Origin: UBA3006 sp031401235
GTDB lineage: Bacteria > Actinomycetota > Acidimicrobiia > Acidimicrobiales > Ilumatobacteraceae
Assembly: GCA_031401235.1 (NCBI GenBank)
Contig: JANNRJ010000037.1
Coordinates: 1-34,174, forward strand
Length of the DNA: 34,174 nucleotides
Direction of reading: 5' to 3'
This document shows, in pieces, positions 6,638 through 15,173 of this stretch. The notes beneath the pieces were generated by a model. The model had not been told where the DNA came from. It ran no database searches and saw only the letters and a list, made by a program, of their open reading frames with translations. Position 1 is the stretch's first letter. Every line of letters starts with the position of its first letter. The position numbers and the translations under genes were made by a program.

Positions 6638-8266
6638 CTAACCCTCGCCGAAGGTGACTCCCGAGAGAATTCCTTGGTACGGATTAGCTTCACTACATTC
6701 GCCACTTCGACCTACTTCACGCAATACCACGAGGACATAGTTGGCCGGCGTTGAAATGGCAAATATTCCACGTTGTCGTGTTGCACTAAACGACTTATCA
6801 ACTGGTTGTCCCCATTCCGAGAGTTGGCCCGGCGCCTTGTCTTGAGCAGCATATATTTCGATCGTCCAAGGCGCATTCGACATTCCGACCCCGAGAGTTC
6901 CCGTAGCCAACCGAGATAGATGTAACAAAACTCCAACAAATTCTTTCGATCCGAAGTATTGGTTGCTGTAGCACGTCGTCGTCCATGTTGTTGCCGGATC
7001 GCCGTCAAGTAGCGCACTGATTTGTGCTTCATTTTCATGCCCATCATCACCATTTGGATCAAAACTGGCTGCGGACAAAATACTCAGAGGTCCAAGATTG
7101 GATGGGGCAACGACCGTGTTTTCGGCGATTGGTTCCCCAGGTTGAGTTTCTTTGACCACCTGCCATAGCACGACTGCGCAAACGACAAGAATTGCCCCGA
7201 TCAGTCCGAGGAGTCGGCGATTGCTGCCATGGGCGTGGCTGCGAGTGGCGTTCCCAGACGGTACGCGGGTAGGTGCTCGTAGTGGCGAAAGTGTTGGTGT
7301 CGGTTCGCCAGGAATTCGAGAACGATTCGGGGTCGGCGAAGTAGTGACACGTTGAGACGCAGTTAGTGCCCCAGTTCTCGTCGAATCCATTCCCGATGGT
7401 GGAGTCATTGAGGTGGTGTGATCGTGTTGTCCGGTCCCTGCACTGATCAGTGCGGCGCGAGTCTCGGCTCCCGTTGCAAAGCGATGTTCAGGATTCCGAG
7501 CGAGAAGTTTGTGGACCACTTTGATTAGCTGTGGAGACAATGATGGTCGCAATCGCCCAAGATCTGTTGGTTCTCGCTGAAGTCGGGCAAGTGCAGTATC
7601 TGCGTCAGTTTCCCCAATGAAAGGCACCCGACCGGCCAAGCATTCATAGAGAACTAATCCCAATCCGTAGAGATCAGCCCGCCCATCCAATGGTTTGCCT
7701 CGGACCAACTCGGGTGAAAGGTATTTCGCGGTACCCATCATGATGTTGTCGTTGGTGAGATCATCACCAGTCGCAATCAGCGCTTTGGCTATTCCAAAGT
7801 CGGTGAGCAAACATCGGCCATCTGGGGTGAGCAGAATATTGCCTGGCTTGACATCTCGGTGTACATATCCAGCACGATGCGCCGCATCTAATCCAGCGGC
7901 AATTGACGCGCCTATGTGTGTGGTGAGTTCGGGTCCGAGTCGTTGGCGTCGATCGAGAATTTCTCGCAAGCTCTTACCCGGTACATATTGCATCACAACT
8001 GCTTGTCGGCCGTTGTGCTCGAAACAGTCGTAGACAGCCACAACATTGGGGTGATCGAGACCGGCGCAGGCAACGGCCTCGCGACGGAAGCGTTCGGTAA
8101 CCACGGGATCGTCAGCCAAATGAGGTTTGAGAAGTTTGACAGCAACTTCTCGTGTCAGGAATGTGTCAGTGGCCAACCACACCTCGGCCATTCCACCTCG
8201 GGCGATTTGACGCTCTAAGTGGTAACGACCACCAATCAATTCGGGAAGTGTGCTTTCAATGGACAT
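6638..8266 (-). CDS. Transmembrane Ser/Thr protein kinase with MurJ/MviN-type ectodomain
   Basis: Residues 13 to about 275 are a PknB-type (Hanks) kinase with intact catalytic residues: glycine loop IARGGMAEVW, Lys44, HRDVKPGN (His136-Asp138) and DFG (156-158). The APE motif reads SPE. A Ser/Thr/Pro-rich juxtamembrane linker follows (about 275-350), then one transmembrane helix (about 353-371) and an external domain of about 150 residues. That domain has a discoidin-like look and includes ALLDGDPATTWTT, which resembles the domain at the C-terminus of mycobacterial MurJ (MviN), where it follows a pseudokinase. There are no PASTA repeats. Here the kinase looks active. Likely substrates by context include the CwlM-like protein downstream. 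It lies 57 bases after degV in the same minus-strand run. Confidence 0.85.
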   Translation of the reverse strand: MSIESTLPELIGGRYHLERQIARGGMAEVWLATDTFLTREVAVKLLKPHLADDPVVTERFRREAVACAGLDHPNVVAVYDCFEHNGRQAVVMQYVPGKSLREILDRRQRLGPELTTHIGASIAAGLDAAHRAGYVHRDVKPGNILLTPDGRCLLTDFGIAKALIATGDDLTNDNIMMGTAKYLSPELVRGKPLDGRADLYGLGLVLYECLAGRVPFIGETDADTALARLQREPTDLGRLRPSLSPQLIKVVHKLLARNPEHRFATGAETRAALISAGTGQHDHTTSMTPPSGMDSTRTGALTASQRVTTSPTPNRSRIPGEPTPTLSPLRAPTRVPSGNATRSHAHGSNRRLLGLIGAILVVCAVVLWQVVKETQPGEPIAENTVVAPSNLGPLSILSAASFDPNGDDGHENEAQISALLDGDPATTWTTTCYSNQYFGSKEFVGVLLHLSRLATGTLGVGMSNAPWTIEIYAAQDKAPGQLSEWGQPVDKSFSATRQRGIFAISTPANYVLVVLREVGRSGECSEANPYQGILSGVTFGEG

Positions 8267-8323
8267 CGCTGAGACGCGACGCTAGTGCGAACGACCCTTA
8301 TGTTTTGTGGATATGAGCCGTAA

Positions 8324-9166
8324 CTATTTTGCGACGACGAATCCAACTCCAATTGTGCCGGAACCAGCGTGTGACCCAATGACAGCACCAATGTCGCCAA
8401 CCACGATGTCGCCTGAATAAATCTCTTTGAGTCCGTTCAACAAAATTTCAGTATCCAAGCATTGAGCCTGAAGTACTGCCAAGCTCTCGATTGGACCAGC
8501 TTGGCGAACTTTTTCGATCAGAAATGCAATGGCCTTACCACGTGTGCGTTGCCGACCACCTTCCGCCACCTTGCCGTCGATGATTGCAATAATCGGTTTG
8601 ATCGACAGTGCCGAGGCTAGGAGTGCTTTGGCACCACCGATGCGACCACCCTTTTTCAAAGCCTCAAGGGTGTCTAAAGCAGCCCATATTTTTGTTCGTC
8701 CAGCATGAGAACTAGCCAAATCGGCTACTTCTTCCAGCGTTCCGCCACCCGCTGCCAACTTGGCGCACGCCACGGCCGCCAATCCCTGGCCCATTGATGC
8801 TGACCGAGAATCGATAACTCGAATTGGAATCGTGTCGGCCAGAGACTTCGCTGCCACTTCGGCACTTTGCATCGTTGCCGATAACTCTGATGAAAGCGAA
8901 ATCACCACAATGCCACTTGCGCCTTCGGAGGCAATCTGCCGGAATGCGTTTTCAAATTGTCCCGGGGAAGGCGCGGCAGTCTCAGGTAACACTGGTGAAG
9001 CAGCGCATTTCTCCCAAAATTGTTCTGTGGTGAGATCTTGGCGATCAATAAATTCAGCGTCACCAAATCGAATAGAAAGTGGGACGATGGTGATTGAATG
9101 CTGCTGGGCAAGATCACGTGGAAGATCACACGCACTATCGGTCACGACTCGGATTGTCATGGGCAT
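8324..9166 (-). CDS. DegV-family fatty-acid-binding protein
   Basis: This 280-residue protein has the DegV layout: N-terminal VVTDSACDLP, the conserved TAAPSPGQF segment, VIDSRSASMGQG, and LKKGGRIG in the second domain. DegV proteins bind single fatty acids; in Firmicutes the FakB members present them to the FakA kinase for phosphorylation. No fakA/DAK2 partner is visible in the window. The ATG shares one base with the stop of the DUF6049 gene (TAATG), so the two are coupled. An in-frame ATG two codons later is an alternative start. In mycobacteria the equivalent position downstream of the DUF6049 gene holds murJ. Confidence 0.88.
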   Translation of the reverse strand: MPMTIRVVTDSACDLPRDLAQQHSITIVPLSIRFGDAEFIDRQDLTTEQFWEKCAASPVLPETAAPSPGQFENAFRQIASEGASGIVVISLSSELSATMQSAEVAAKSLADTIPIRVIDSRSASMGQGLAAVACAKLAAGGGTLEEVADLASSHAGRTKIWAALDTLEALKKGGRIGGAKALLASALSIKPIIAIIDGKVAEGGRQRTRGKAIAFLIEKVRQAGPIESLAVLQAQCLDTEILLNGLKEIYSGDIVVGDIGAVIGSHAGSGTIGVGFVVAK

Positions 9167-11217
9167 TAGCGTACTGCTGGATGCTTACCCATGGATTCAT
9201 GACGGCGGTTACGTCGAACATGAGCAGCCCACCACGCGATCAAAATGAGAATGGCAGTGCCGCTGACTAACTGGCCAAGACCCGCAAGCGCACTTACTCG
9301 TGCCGATAACTGAATTCTCTTGCCAACTTGTGTTGCACCGTCTGGGGTATGGACGACTACCTCAATAGGGAAGGTTCCGTTGGCTCGAGCAATGACGGGT
9401 ACAACAAGGTCATATGCAGAATCTGGAGGAATTGTGACCAATTGTGAGCCTGTCGGGAACTGCAACTTGGCGCTCACAAGATCAACCACGACAGTGAGCG
9501 GTTGTGGTGCAGTGTTGTGAAGTTGAAGTCGTAGATTGCTCTCCTTGCCAGTAAGGGTGAAGGTAATTGATTCAGGAACTTTGATCGAAGTGCGCACACT
9601 GCGCAACTTTGAGCGAATTGATGTTACGTATCGATCAAAATCATCTGATGACAACGTGTCTGATGATGCTGCTGCTACTAATGTCGGCCATTCGGTTAGT
9701 TGGGGAGATTCCGGCGACAACATTGTCGAGGTTGATTGAATTTCTCTTAGCAATGTTGCCAAAGTGTCTCTCGTCTCGATCAGATCTACCCGAGTTGTGC
9801 GGGGCAATGTAATTGCGGTGGTATCGATGCCGGCAATTCGCACATCAGTCAGAGCGGTAAGTGCGAGTTGGGGAGCGTGGTCGAGAGCAACGGCTAGGCG
9901 TCCCATAAGCAGTGGATCCTGTACATCGCCGGTATTGGTAGAGAGAACCTTGTGTCGAACAGTTGGATCACCATTTGCACCGATCACTTCGTTGCGTTCA
10001 GTAAGCAGTTGGGCGGCAATTCGATAAGCATCAAGAACAGGATTTTCGTGCGTGCCTGATAATTCCTGGGCATAACTGGGGTCGCTAATGAATAGCGTCA
10101 CGGCGTTTGATGTTCCACGCGATGTTGAATTCACGCGGTAGGCACGCGCGTAATTATCAAAGGTTCCCAGTGGTGCGGCCGCTTGTGGCAGGAGAACTAA
10201 TGCTTGAATGCCGAAATCACGTAGCAATGTTGCTCCATCGGCATCAACAGTGATTCGGCTCAACCACGTCCGACGGGACGGTACCGCGTCTCCGTTGTTC
10301 ATATCGACGATGTCTTCACCCAGGCGCAATTGATCGGCGAACTCCAAGTTCATGGAACTACGTTGCGAACTAGATGGATCAAATGAAACGTATGTGGAGC
10401 TGAGCAAATCGTGAAATTGAAAGCGACCGCGTAATCGTGTGAGCAACTCGGCATCCTCCACATCGGTGGACCGAGTGAGACCTTCGAGTAGTTCTGGTTG
10501 AACCTGTACGGATATTGGCGCAGCATTAACTTCGAGAAGATCAGCCAATCGTTTCAATTGTGTTCTTGCACCGTCAGGTACGAGCGTGCTTCCGTCGGGT
10601 TGAAGTGTCGGTTGAGAAGTCACACTTACGGCTATCGAAACCGGCATTTGCGGATATGAAACAGAGGGATCAAACACATTGATGAATGTCGTGAGTTGGC
10701 CAAGGACTTCCGTGCCTTGAACAACTTGCACACTGATCGGGTAGATACCCGATTCTTTAATTGAGAGCGCATCACGCCGAACACTTGTTGTTGTCGGAAT
10801 GGAAAGTCCAAAATTTCCACCCGCCGATTCCACTGTCTGGGAAACCGGGATATCAAGAAACGAAAGTGGTTTGACTGGCGTAGTTCCGTTGCCGATGTCG
10901 ACGACCCTTGCTCGGGTTGCTATTCGACGTCCGGCAATGATGTGAAATGTGGAGGATCGATCGGCAATCATTGCCGATCTCGCCAAATCATCGACGATTC
11001 GAACCACAAGTCGCAAATTTGTCGACTGTGCAATATTGAAATTCTGGGATGTAAGTTTCAAATCCACAGGCACGGTCAGGGCAAAAGTTGGCGTTGTACG
11101 GAGAGATCCGAATCCAACAAGAAAGAGTGGAATAACAGCAAATACCTTCAATCGACGCCAAGCATGTCGAGTTTGCACATCTCCTCTAGCCGCTGTCACA
11201 TTCGAAAAATTATTCAT
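9166..11217 (-). CDS. DUF6049-family membrane-anchored protein (Rv3909-like)
   Basis: This 683-residue protein has an N-terminal signal or anchor helix (about residues 24-47). A large extracytoplasmic part rich in beta-type sequence follows, then a C-terminal membrane helix (about 645-668, LVSGTAILILIAWWAAHV) with a short basic cytoplasmic tail. It resembles, by layout and gene order, the actinobacterial DUF6049 family (mycobacterial Rv3909), encoded next to murJ and presumed to act in the envelope. No catalytic motif was found. The function is unknown; a role in cell-wall assembly is inferred only from its neighbours. It is the first gene of the minus-strand run and diverges from pcnA across about 114 bases. 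Confidence 0.75.
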   Translation of the reverse strand: MNNFSNVTAARGDVQTRHAWRRLKVFAVIPLFLVGFGSLRTTPTFALTVPVDLKLTSQNFNIAQSTNLRLVVRIVDDLARSAMIADRSSTFHIIAGRRIATRARVVDIGNGTTPVKPLSFLDIPVSQTVESAGGNFGLSIPTTTSVRRDALSIKESGIYPISVQVVQGTEVLGQLTTFINVFDPSVSYPQMPVSIAVSVTSQPTLQPDGSTLVPDGARTQLKRLADLLEVNAAPISVQVQPELLEGLTRSTDVEDAELLTRLRGRFQFHDLLSSTYVSFDPSSSQRSSMNLEFADQLRLGEDIVDMNNGDAVPSRRTWLSRITVDADGATLLRDFGIQALVLLPQAAAPLGTFDNYARAYRVNSTSRGTSNAVTLFISDPSYAQELSGTHENPVLDAYRIAAQLLTERNEVIGANGDPTVRHKVLSTNTGDVQDPLLMGRLAVALDHAPQLALTALTDVRIAGIDTTAITLPRTTRVDLIETRDTLATLLREIQSTSTMLSPESPQLTEWPTLVAAASSDTLSSDDFDRYVTSIRSKLRSVRTSIKVPESITFTLTGKESNLRLQLHNTAPQPLTVVVDLVSAKLQFPTGSQLVTIPPDSAYDLVVPVIARANGTFPIEVVVHTPDGATQVGKRIQLSARVSALAGLGQLVSGTAILILIAWWAAHVRRNRRHESMGKHPAVR

Positions 11218-11331
11218 TGTCTGAACCCAAGATTACGGCGCACAGCGGTGAGTGGGTGGGGCAACTGCCCGAATCGACATCTCACTCGGTCTCTTCGCCT
11301 GGATAGTCGCCAACGCCTAACCTGAATTAAT

Positions 11332-12753
11332 ATGATTCCTCCGCGATTTGCACCAATATTGGAGGAACTCGCTCCGCTGGCCGGGCGCTTTCGAGATGCC
11401 GGATTTCGGCTATTCATCGTTGGTGGCACTGTCCGTGACCTTTTGCTCGACAAAGGAACCGATTCGCTTGACTTCGACTTCACCACGAACGCTTTACCTA
11501 AGCAAATCAAAACAATTCTTGATCAATGGGCCGACTCGATCTGGACGCAAGGTGAGAAATTTGGAACGATTGGTGCTCTGAAAAATGGGAGAACTTTAGA
11601 AATTACGACCCATCGCGCTGAGGCCTATTTGCCAGATTCGCGAAAACCGGACGTTCGCTTCGCTGATGACATCATCGTTGACCTGTCGCGCCGCGATTTC
11701 ACAATCAATGCAATGGCTATTGAATTAACCACTGATCACCCCGAATTGGTAGATCCGTACAATGGCGCCGTCGATTTGCTGTCTCACATACTCAAGACGC
11801 CATTGGCACCAAGTGAAAGTTTTTCTGATGATCCACTGCGAATGATGCGGGCCGCCCGATTCATGTCGTCAATGCACATGCAACCGGTCCCGGAACTTAC
11901 CTTGGCGGTGAAGAATATGCACGATCGAATCCAGATTGTTTCTGCAGAACGAATTCGAAACGAACTTGATCGACTTATCGTTGCCGATCATCCGAGTATT
12001 GGGCTGTGGTTCCTCGTTGACACCGGACTAGCACAGCATTTTTTTCCGGAGTTGCCGGCAATGAGTCTCGAGCAAGATCCAATTCATCGTCACAAGGATG
12101 TGCTTACACACACATTTGCAGTTGTCGAAAACGTAAAACAAGACGCCTCAGTGGACTTCGATTTTCGCCTCACCCGTTTGGCGGCATTGTTTCATGACAT
12201 TGGAAAACCTAAGACGCGGTCAATCAAAGATGGAAAGGGTGTGACCTTCCATCATCATGAAGTCGTTGGTGCGCGGATGAGTCGCGAGAGGTTGAAGGCC
12301 TTGCGTTATCCGTCCCATGATGTCGAGGCAATTACGGAGCTAGTCGCTCTGCATCTCCGATTTCACACTTACCAAATGGGTTGGACTGATTCGGCAGTTC
12401 GGCGCTATGTCCGAGATGCCGGCAGTCTTCTTGAGGAACTCAATGTATTGACTCGCTGTGACTGCACGACTCGTAACGAAAAGAAAGCAATGATGTTGGC
12501 AAAACGAATGGATGAACTTGAGGCTCGGATCGCCGAGTTGGCTTCGCAGGAAGAACTTGCGGCATTGCGACCTGAACTTGACGGGGCAGCGATAATGTCG
12601 CAGCTTGGAATTACTCCCGGGCGGAGTGTCGGAGAGGCACTCAGTTATCTGATGGAAATTCGACTCGAAGAAGGGCTACTTGGTGAGACCGAAGTACGCC
12701 GTCGGCTGGACGAATGGTGGTTGTCGCAACACAAACCACAGATAAGTGACTAA
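11332..12753 (+). CDS. pcnA: tRNA nucleotidyltransferase (CCA-adding enzyme)
   Basis: This 473-residue class II nucleotidyltransferase has a P-loop-like GGTVRD at residues 31-36 and catalytic DFD at 47-49. The template motif DLSRRDFTINAMA and an RMMRAARF segment follow. A C-terminal HD domain (HDIGKP at 288-293) is typical of the actinobacterial form. It builds or repairs the 3' CCA end of tRNAs. This is needed here at least for the tRNA-Gly in the window, whose gene encodes no CCA. The start has no clear Shine-Dalgarno. The stop overlaps the next gene's ATG (TAATG). Confidence 0.94.
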   Translation: MIPPRFAPILEELAPLAGRFRDAGFRLFIVGGTVRDLLLDKGTDSLDFDFTTNALPKQIKTILDQWADSIWTQGEKFGTIGALKNGRTLEITTHRAEAYLPDSRKPDVRFADDIIVDLSRRDFTINAMAIELTTDHPELVDPYNGAVDLLSHILKTPLAPSESFSDDPLRMMRAARFMSSMHMQPVPELTLAVKNMHDRIQIVSAERIRNELDRLIVADHPSIGLWFLVDTGLAQHFFPELPAMSLEQDPIHRHKDVLTHTFAVVENVKQDASVDFDFRLTRLAALFHDIGKPKTRSIKDGKGVTFHHHEVVGARMSRERLKALRYPSHDVEAITELVALHLRFHTYQMGWTDSAVRRYVRDAGSLLEELNVLTRCDCTTRNEKKAMMLAKRMDELEARIAELASQEELAALRPELDGAAIMSQLGITPGRSVGEALSYLMEIRLEEGLLGETEVRRRLDEWWLSQHKPQISD

Positions 12754-13214
12754 TGTTCGCAGTCATGACTGATCACCGCCGTGTCTCGGCAAGTTGGCTG
12801 AGCGCACTTAATATTTCAGGCGAAACCGGTGAAGCCATTGGTGGGGTGATTGATCATCGACTCACCCGTCGAGCACTCATCAATGAATATCGCAAAGGGC
12901 GATTGCGAAAGGATCAAGTCTGTGATGCACATCCTGACCTGCTTCGTGCGGCACGCAATTTCGGTAGTCCGACGCGAGTGCTATGCCCCATTTGTGTGGC
13001 CGACAATGTGGTACTGGTGACGTATGTGTTCGGTCCTTATCTACCAAAGCATGGCCGCTGTATCACCTCATCAAGCGAATTGGAAAATTTTCGATGCCAA
13101 CGATATGACTACACGGCCTATGTGGTGGAAGCATGTCGACATTGTGGATGGCATCATTTGTTGCGCTCGATCCCTACCGGTGGCGTCCAAAGTAAAGCCG
13201 CTATCGCCGAATGA
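12753..13214 (+). CDS. DUF5318-like protein with two CxxC pairs
   Basis: This 153-residue protein is coupled to pcnA by a TAATG overlap; an ATG 12 bases later is an alternative start. It has CPIC and CRHCGWHH, a likely zinc ribbon. The central part (RRALINEYRKGRLRKDQVCDAHPDLLRAARNFG) matches my memory of the actinobacterial DUF5318 family, found upstream of ponA/rpsF in mycobacteria. Here it also precedes rpsF, but no penicillin-binding protein gene lies between. The function is not established; the cysteines suggest metal binding and possible nucleic-acid or protein contact. Confidence 0.78.
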   Translation: MFAVMTDHRRVSASWLSALNISGETGEAIGGVIDHRLTRRALINEYRKGRLRKDQVCDAHPDLLRAARNFGSPTRVLCPICVADNVVLVTYVFGPYLPKHGRCITSSSELENFRCQRYDYTAYVVEACRHCGWHHLLRSIPTGGVQSKAAIAE

Positions 13215-13300
13215 CCCCGCTGATTTTTAACTAACCCTGCAACAGCCCTGTGGCAGGGTGCTTAAGTGCCGTTACACTCGAATTTCCACATATCCACTCT

Positions 13301-13331
13301 GCCCCCGCGGGGGCTCCAGTCTTTGACTGGA
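13301..13331 (+). promoter_or_regulatory. Structured leader of rpsF (possible S6:S18 autoregulatory element)
   Basis: Two adjacent perfect inverted repeats lie 23-53 bases before the rpsF start. One is GCCCCCGCGGGGGC (13301-13314); the other is a 7-bp stem TCCAGTC/GACTGGA with a TTT loop (13315-13331). CCG follows at 13333-13335. Many bacteria regulate rpsF-rpsR through a leader RNA bound by the S6:S18 complex, with a conserved CCG. The assignment is tentative. Confidence 0.4.
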
Positions 13332-13353
13332 TCCGAAGGGAGATTCCACGTTT

Positions 13354-13683
13354 ATGCGTGCGTACGAATTAATGCTTATTGTCAATGGCAGTCTTGAAGA
13401 CTCCGTTGCACACAGTTGGATCAACACCGTGACCAAGGCAATTGAAGGTGCCGGTGGAACAGTCCACGGCACAGTTAATTGGTGGGGCAAGCGTCGACTT
13501 GCTTATCCAATTAAGAAACAAAACGACGGGTACTACGCCATATTCAATGTCACCGCTGCTGGTGGTGCACTTGACGATGTCGAACGTACTCTTCGCATCG
13601 CAGATGATGTTCTTCGGCACAAACTTCTCCGTTTGCCAGATGATGAAGCCGCACGTCGCGGTCTATCTGTTACGTCAGCCTAG
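13354..13683 (+). CDS. rpsF: 30S ribosomal protein S6
   Basis: This 109-residue S6 has the family start MRAYELMLIVNGSL and the central WWGKRRLAYPIKKQNDGYY motif. It binds S18 and the central domain of 16S rRNA. A Shine-Dalgarno (GGGAG) lies 11 bases upstream. It opens the classic rpsF-ssb-rpsR-rplI-dnaB cluster, with ssb 26 bases downstream. Confidence 0.96.
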   Translation: MRAYELMLIVNGSLEDSVAHSWINTVTKAIEGAGGTVHGTVNWWGKRRLAYPIKKQNDGYYAIFNVTAAGGALDDVERTLRIADDVLRHKLLRLPDDEAARRGLSVTSA

Positions 13684-13709
13684 ATACCAAAAGTAAAGGA
13701 GCATTCAAC

Positions 13710-14147
13710 ATGTCGGATAACACCATCACTCTCGTCGGCAATCTCACGCGCGATCCCGAATTACGTTTCACAACCACTGGGCGAGGGGTTGCTTCATTTG
13801 GAATCGCTGTCGGTCGTCGCTACCAAGTAAACGGTGAATGGCAGGAACAAACATCGTTTTTTAATGTCACCGCGTGGGGACAACTTGGCGAAAATGCGGC
13901 GGCCTCGTTAACCAAGGGAGCTCGAGTAGTAGTTACTGGACGATTAGAGCAGCGCGAGTACACCACCCGTGACGGCGATAAGCGAACCGCAATCGATGTC
14001 ATTGCCGACGAACTCGGACCAAGCTTGCGCTGGGCAACGGCTCAAGTTGAGCGCACGCCAAAAAGCGACAACCCTGGCGGGACGACGCGAGGTTCAAATC
14101 CAGGCGGCGAAGTCAGTCCGCACGACAGCGGCGAAGAACCCTTCTAA
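13710..14147 (+). CDS. ssb: Single-stranded DNA-binding protein
   Basis: This 145-residue SSB has an OB fold in the first 110 residues (ITLVGNLTRDPELRFTTTG, TSFFNVTAWGQLGENAAASLTKGARVVVTGRLEQREY). A short Gly/Ser/Pro linker follows, then the acidic tip GEEPF, a variant of the usual DDIPF tail that recruits replication and repair partners. AAAGGAG lies 8 bases upstream of the ATG. It sits between rpsF and rpsR as usual and would supply the replisome with the DnaB encoded downstream. Confidence 0.96.
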   Translation: MSDNTITLVGNLTRDPELRFTTTGRGVASFGIAVGRRYQVNGEWQEQTSFFNVTAWGQLGENAAASLTKGARVVVTGRLEQREYTTRDGDKRTAIDVIADELGPSLRWATAQVERTPKSDNPGGTTRGSNPGGEVSPHDSGEEPF

Positions 14148-14187
14148 GTCACCATTGCAAATTAGATATCGATAAAGGACCCACAAC

Positions 14188-14655
14188 ATGACAAGTAAGA
14201 AGAATAAGGCTCGCGCAGCCAAAGCGGCACTTCGCAAATACAAGAAGCGCCCCAATGTGTTGACCAATGAGAAGATCGAATTTATCGATTACAAAGATGT
14301 CAATCTGTTGCAACGATTCATGTCAGATCGATCAAAAATACGTGCCCGGCGAATGAACGGCAACACCGTTCAGCAACAGCATGATGTTGCCACGGCGGTT
14401 AAGAATGCGCGCGAAATGGCGCTGTTGCCATATACCAAGCGGGTCGCTGCAAGTCGGGCGCCGCGTCGTGGTGATGACCGTGACGGGGGCGAAAGCTATT
14501 CGTCTGGTCGGCCATATAAGGGCTCTAAGGGTTCGGCCTCTTCAGTTCCCAATGTCGAAATAGCAGAAGACATAGCGGCAAGTGAACTCGCTGATGTTCA
14601 TGAACTCACCGATGCCTTCGAACAGACCGATGTGTCGATAACGAAGGAGGACTAA
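14188..14655 (+). CDS. rpsR: 30S ribosomal protein S18 with long C-terminal extension
   Basis: The S18 core is at about residues 20-85 (EKIEFIDYKDVNLLQRFMSDRSKIRARR, then ATAVKNAREMALLPY). The usual zinc-binding cysteines at its start are absent (a C-minus form). S18 is normally 75-95 residues, but this protein has 155. About 70 extra residues follow the core: a basic Arg/Gly/Ser part, then an acidic end (EIAEDIAASELADVHELTDAFEQ). The Shine-Dalgarno AAAGGA supports the start. The frame stays open to a stop 3 bases before rplI, whose Shine-Dalgarno lies within the extension. Confidence 0.93.
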   Translation: MTSKKNKARAAKAALRKYKKRPNVLTNEKIEFIDYKDVNLLQRFMSDRSKIRARRMNGNTVQQQHDVATAVKNAREMALLPYTKRVAASRAPRRGDDRDGGESYSSGRPYKGSKGSASSVPNVEIAEDIAASELADVHELTDAFEQTDVSITKED

Positions 14656-14658
14656 GTC

Positions 14659-15105
14659 ATGAAAGTTCTACTTCGTTCCGATATTGCTGGGGTTGGTCGG
14701 CGTGGCGAAATCATCACCGTGTCTAGTGGCCACGCCCGAAATTTTTTGCTCCCCCAGGGGCTGGCAATTGAAGCCACCAAAGGTGCAGTATCTCAAGCTG
14801 AAGTTATGCGTCGTTCGCGCGATCAGCGCGAAGTTGCCGATCGTACCGAAGCTCAAAAGATAGGTGCCACACTGTCTCAACAACAATTTGAAATTTCGGC
14901 CAAAGTAGGTAAGGAGGGCCGTTTATTCGGTTCGGTCTCGGCTGGCGACATCGCCGATGCAATCTTGCAGCAAGCGAAATTTACGATTGATCGAAAGAAG
15001 GTCAATATCACCACGCCAATCCGAACCATCGGCGAACACACGGTAACTGTCGATCTTTTTGCCGATATCGAAATAGCGATCAAACTCTCTGTTGTGGCCT
15101 TGTAG
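14659..15105 (+). CDS. rplI: 50S ribosomal protein L9
   Basis: This 148-residue two-domain L9 has an N-terminal rRNA-binding domain with MKVLLRSDIAGVGRRGEIITVSSGHARNFLLPQGLA-type sequence (near-consensus). A long connecting helix leads to a C-terminal domain with KVGKEGRLFGSVSAGDIADAI. It binds 23S rRNA at the base of the L1 stalk. AAGGAGG lies 9 bases upstream, inside the rpsR 3' end; the two genes are 3 bases apart. Confidence 0.96.
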   Translation: MKVLLRSDIAGVGRRGEIITVSSGHARNFLLPQGLAIEATKGAVSQAEVMRRSRDQREVADRTEAQKIGATLSQQQFEISAKVGKEGRLFGSVSAGDIADAILQQAKFTIDRKKVNITTPIRTIGEHTVTVDLFADIEIAIKLSVVAL

Positions 15106-15173
15106 TTATCCCCAGCAAAATCACAGGGTTATACCCCTAGCGATCAACAGCCTGATTCGGGCAAGGTAGAGCT

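Noticed and set aside
15106..15114. TTATCCCCA upstream of dnaB as a DnaA box
   Set aside because: It has one mismatch, is single, and has no companion boxes; such matches are expected by chance.
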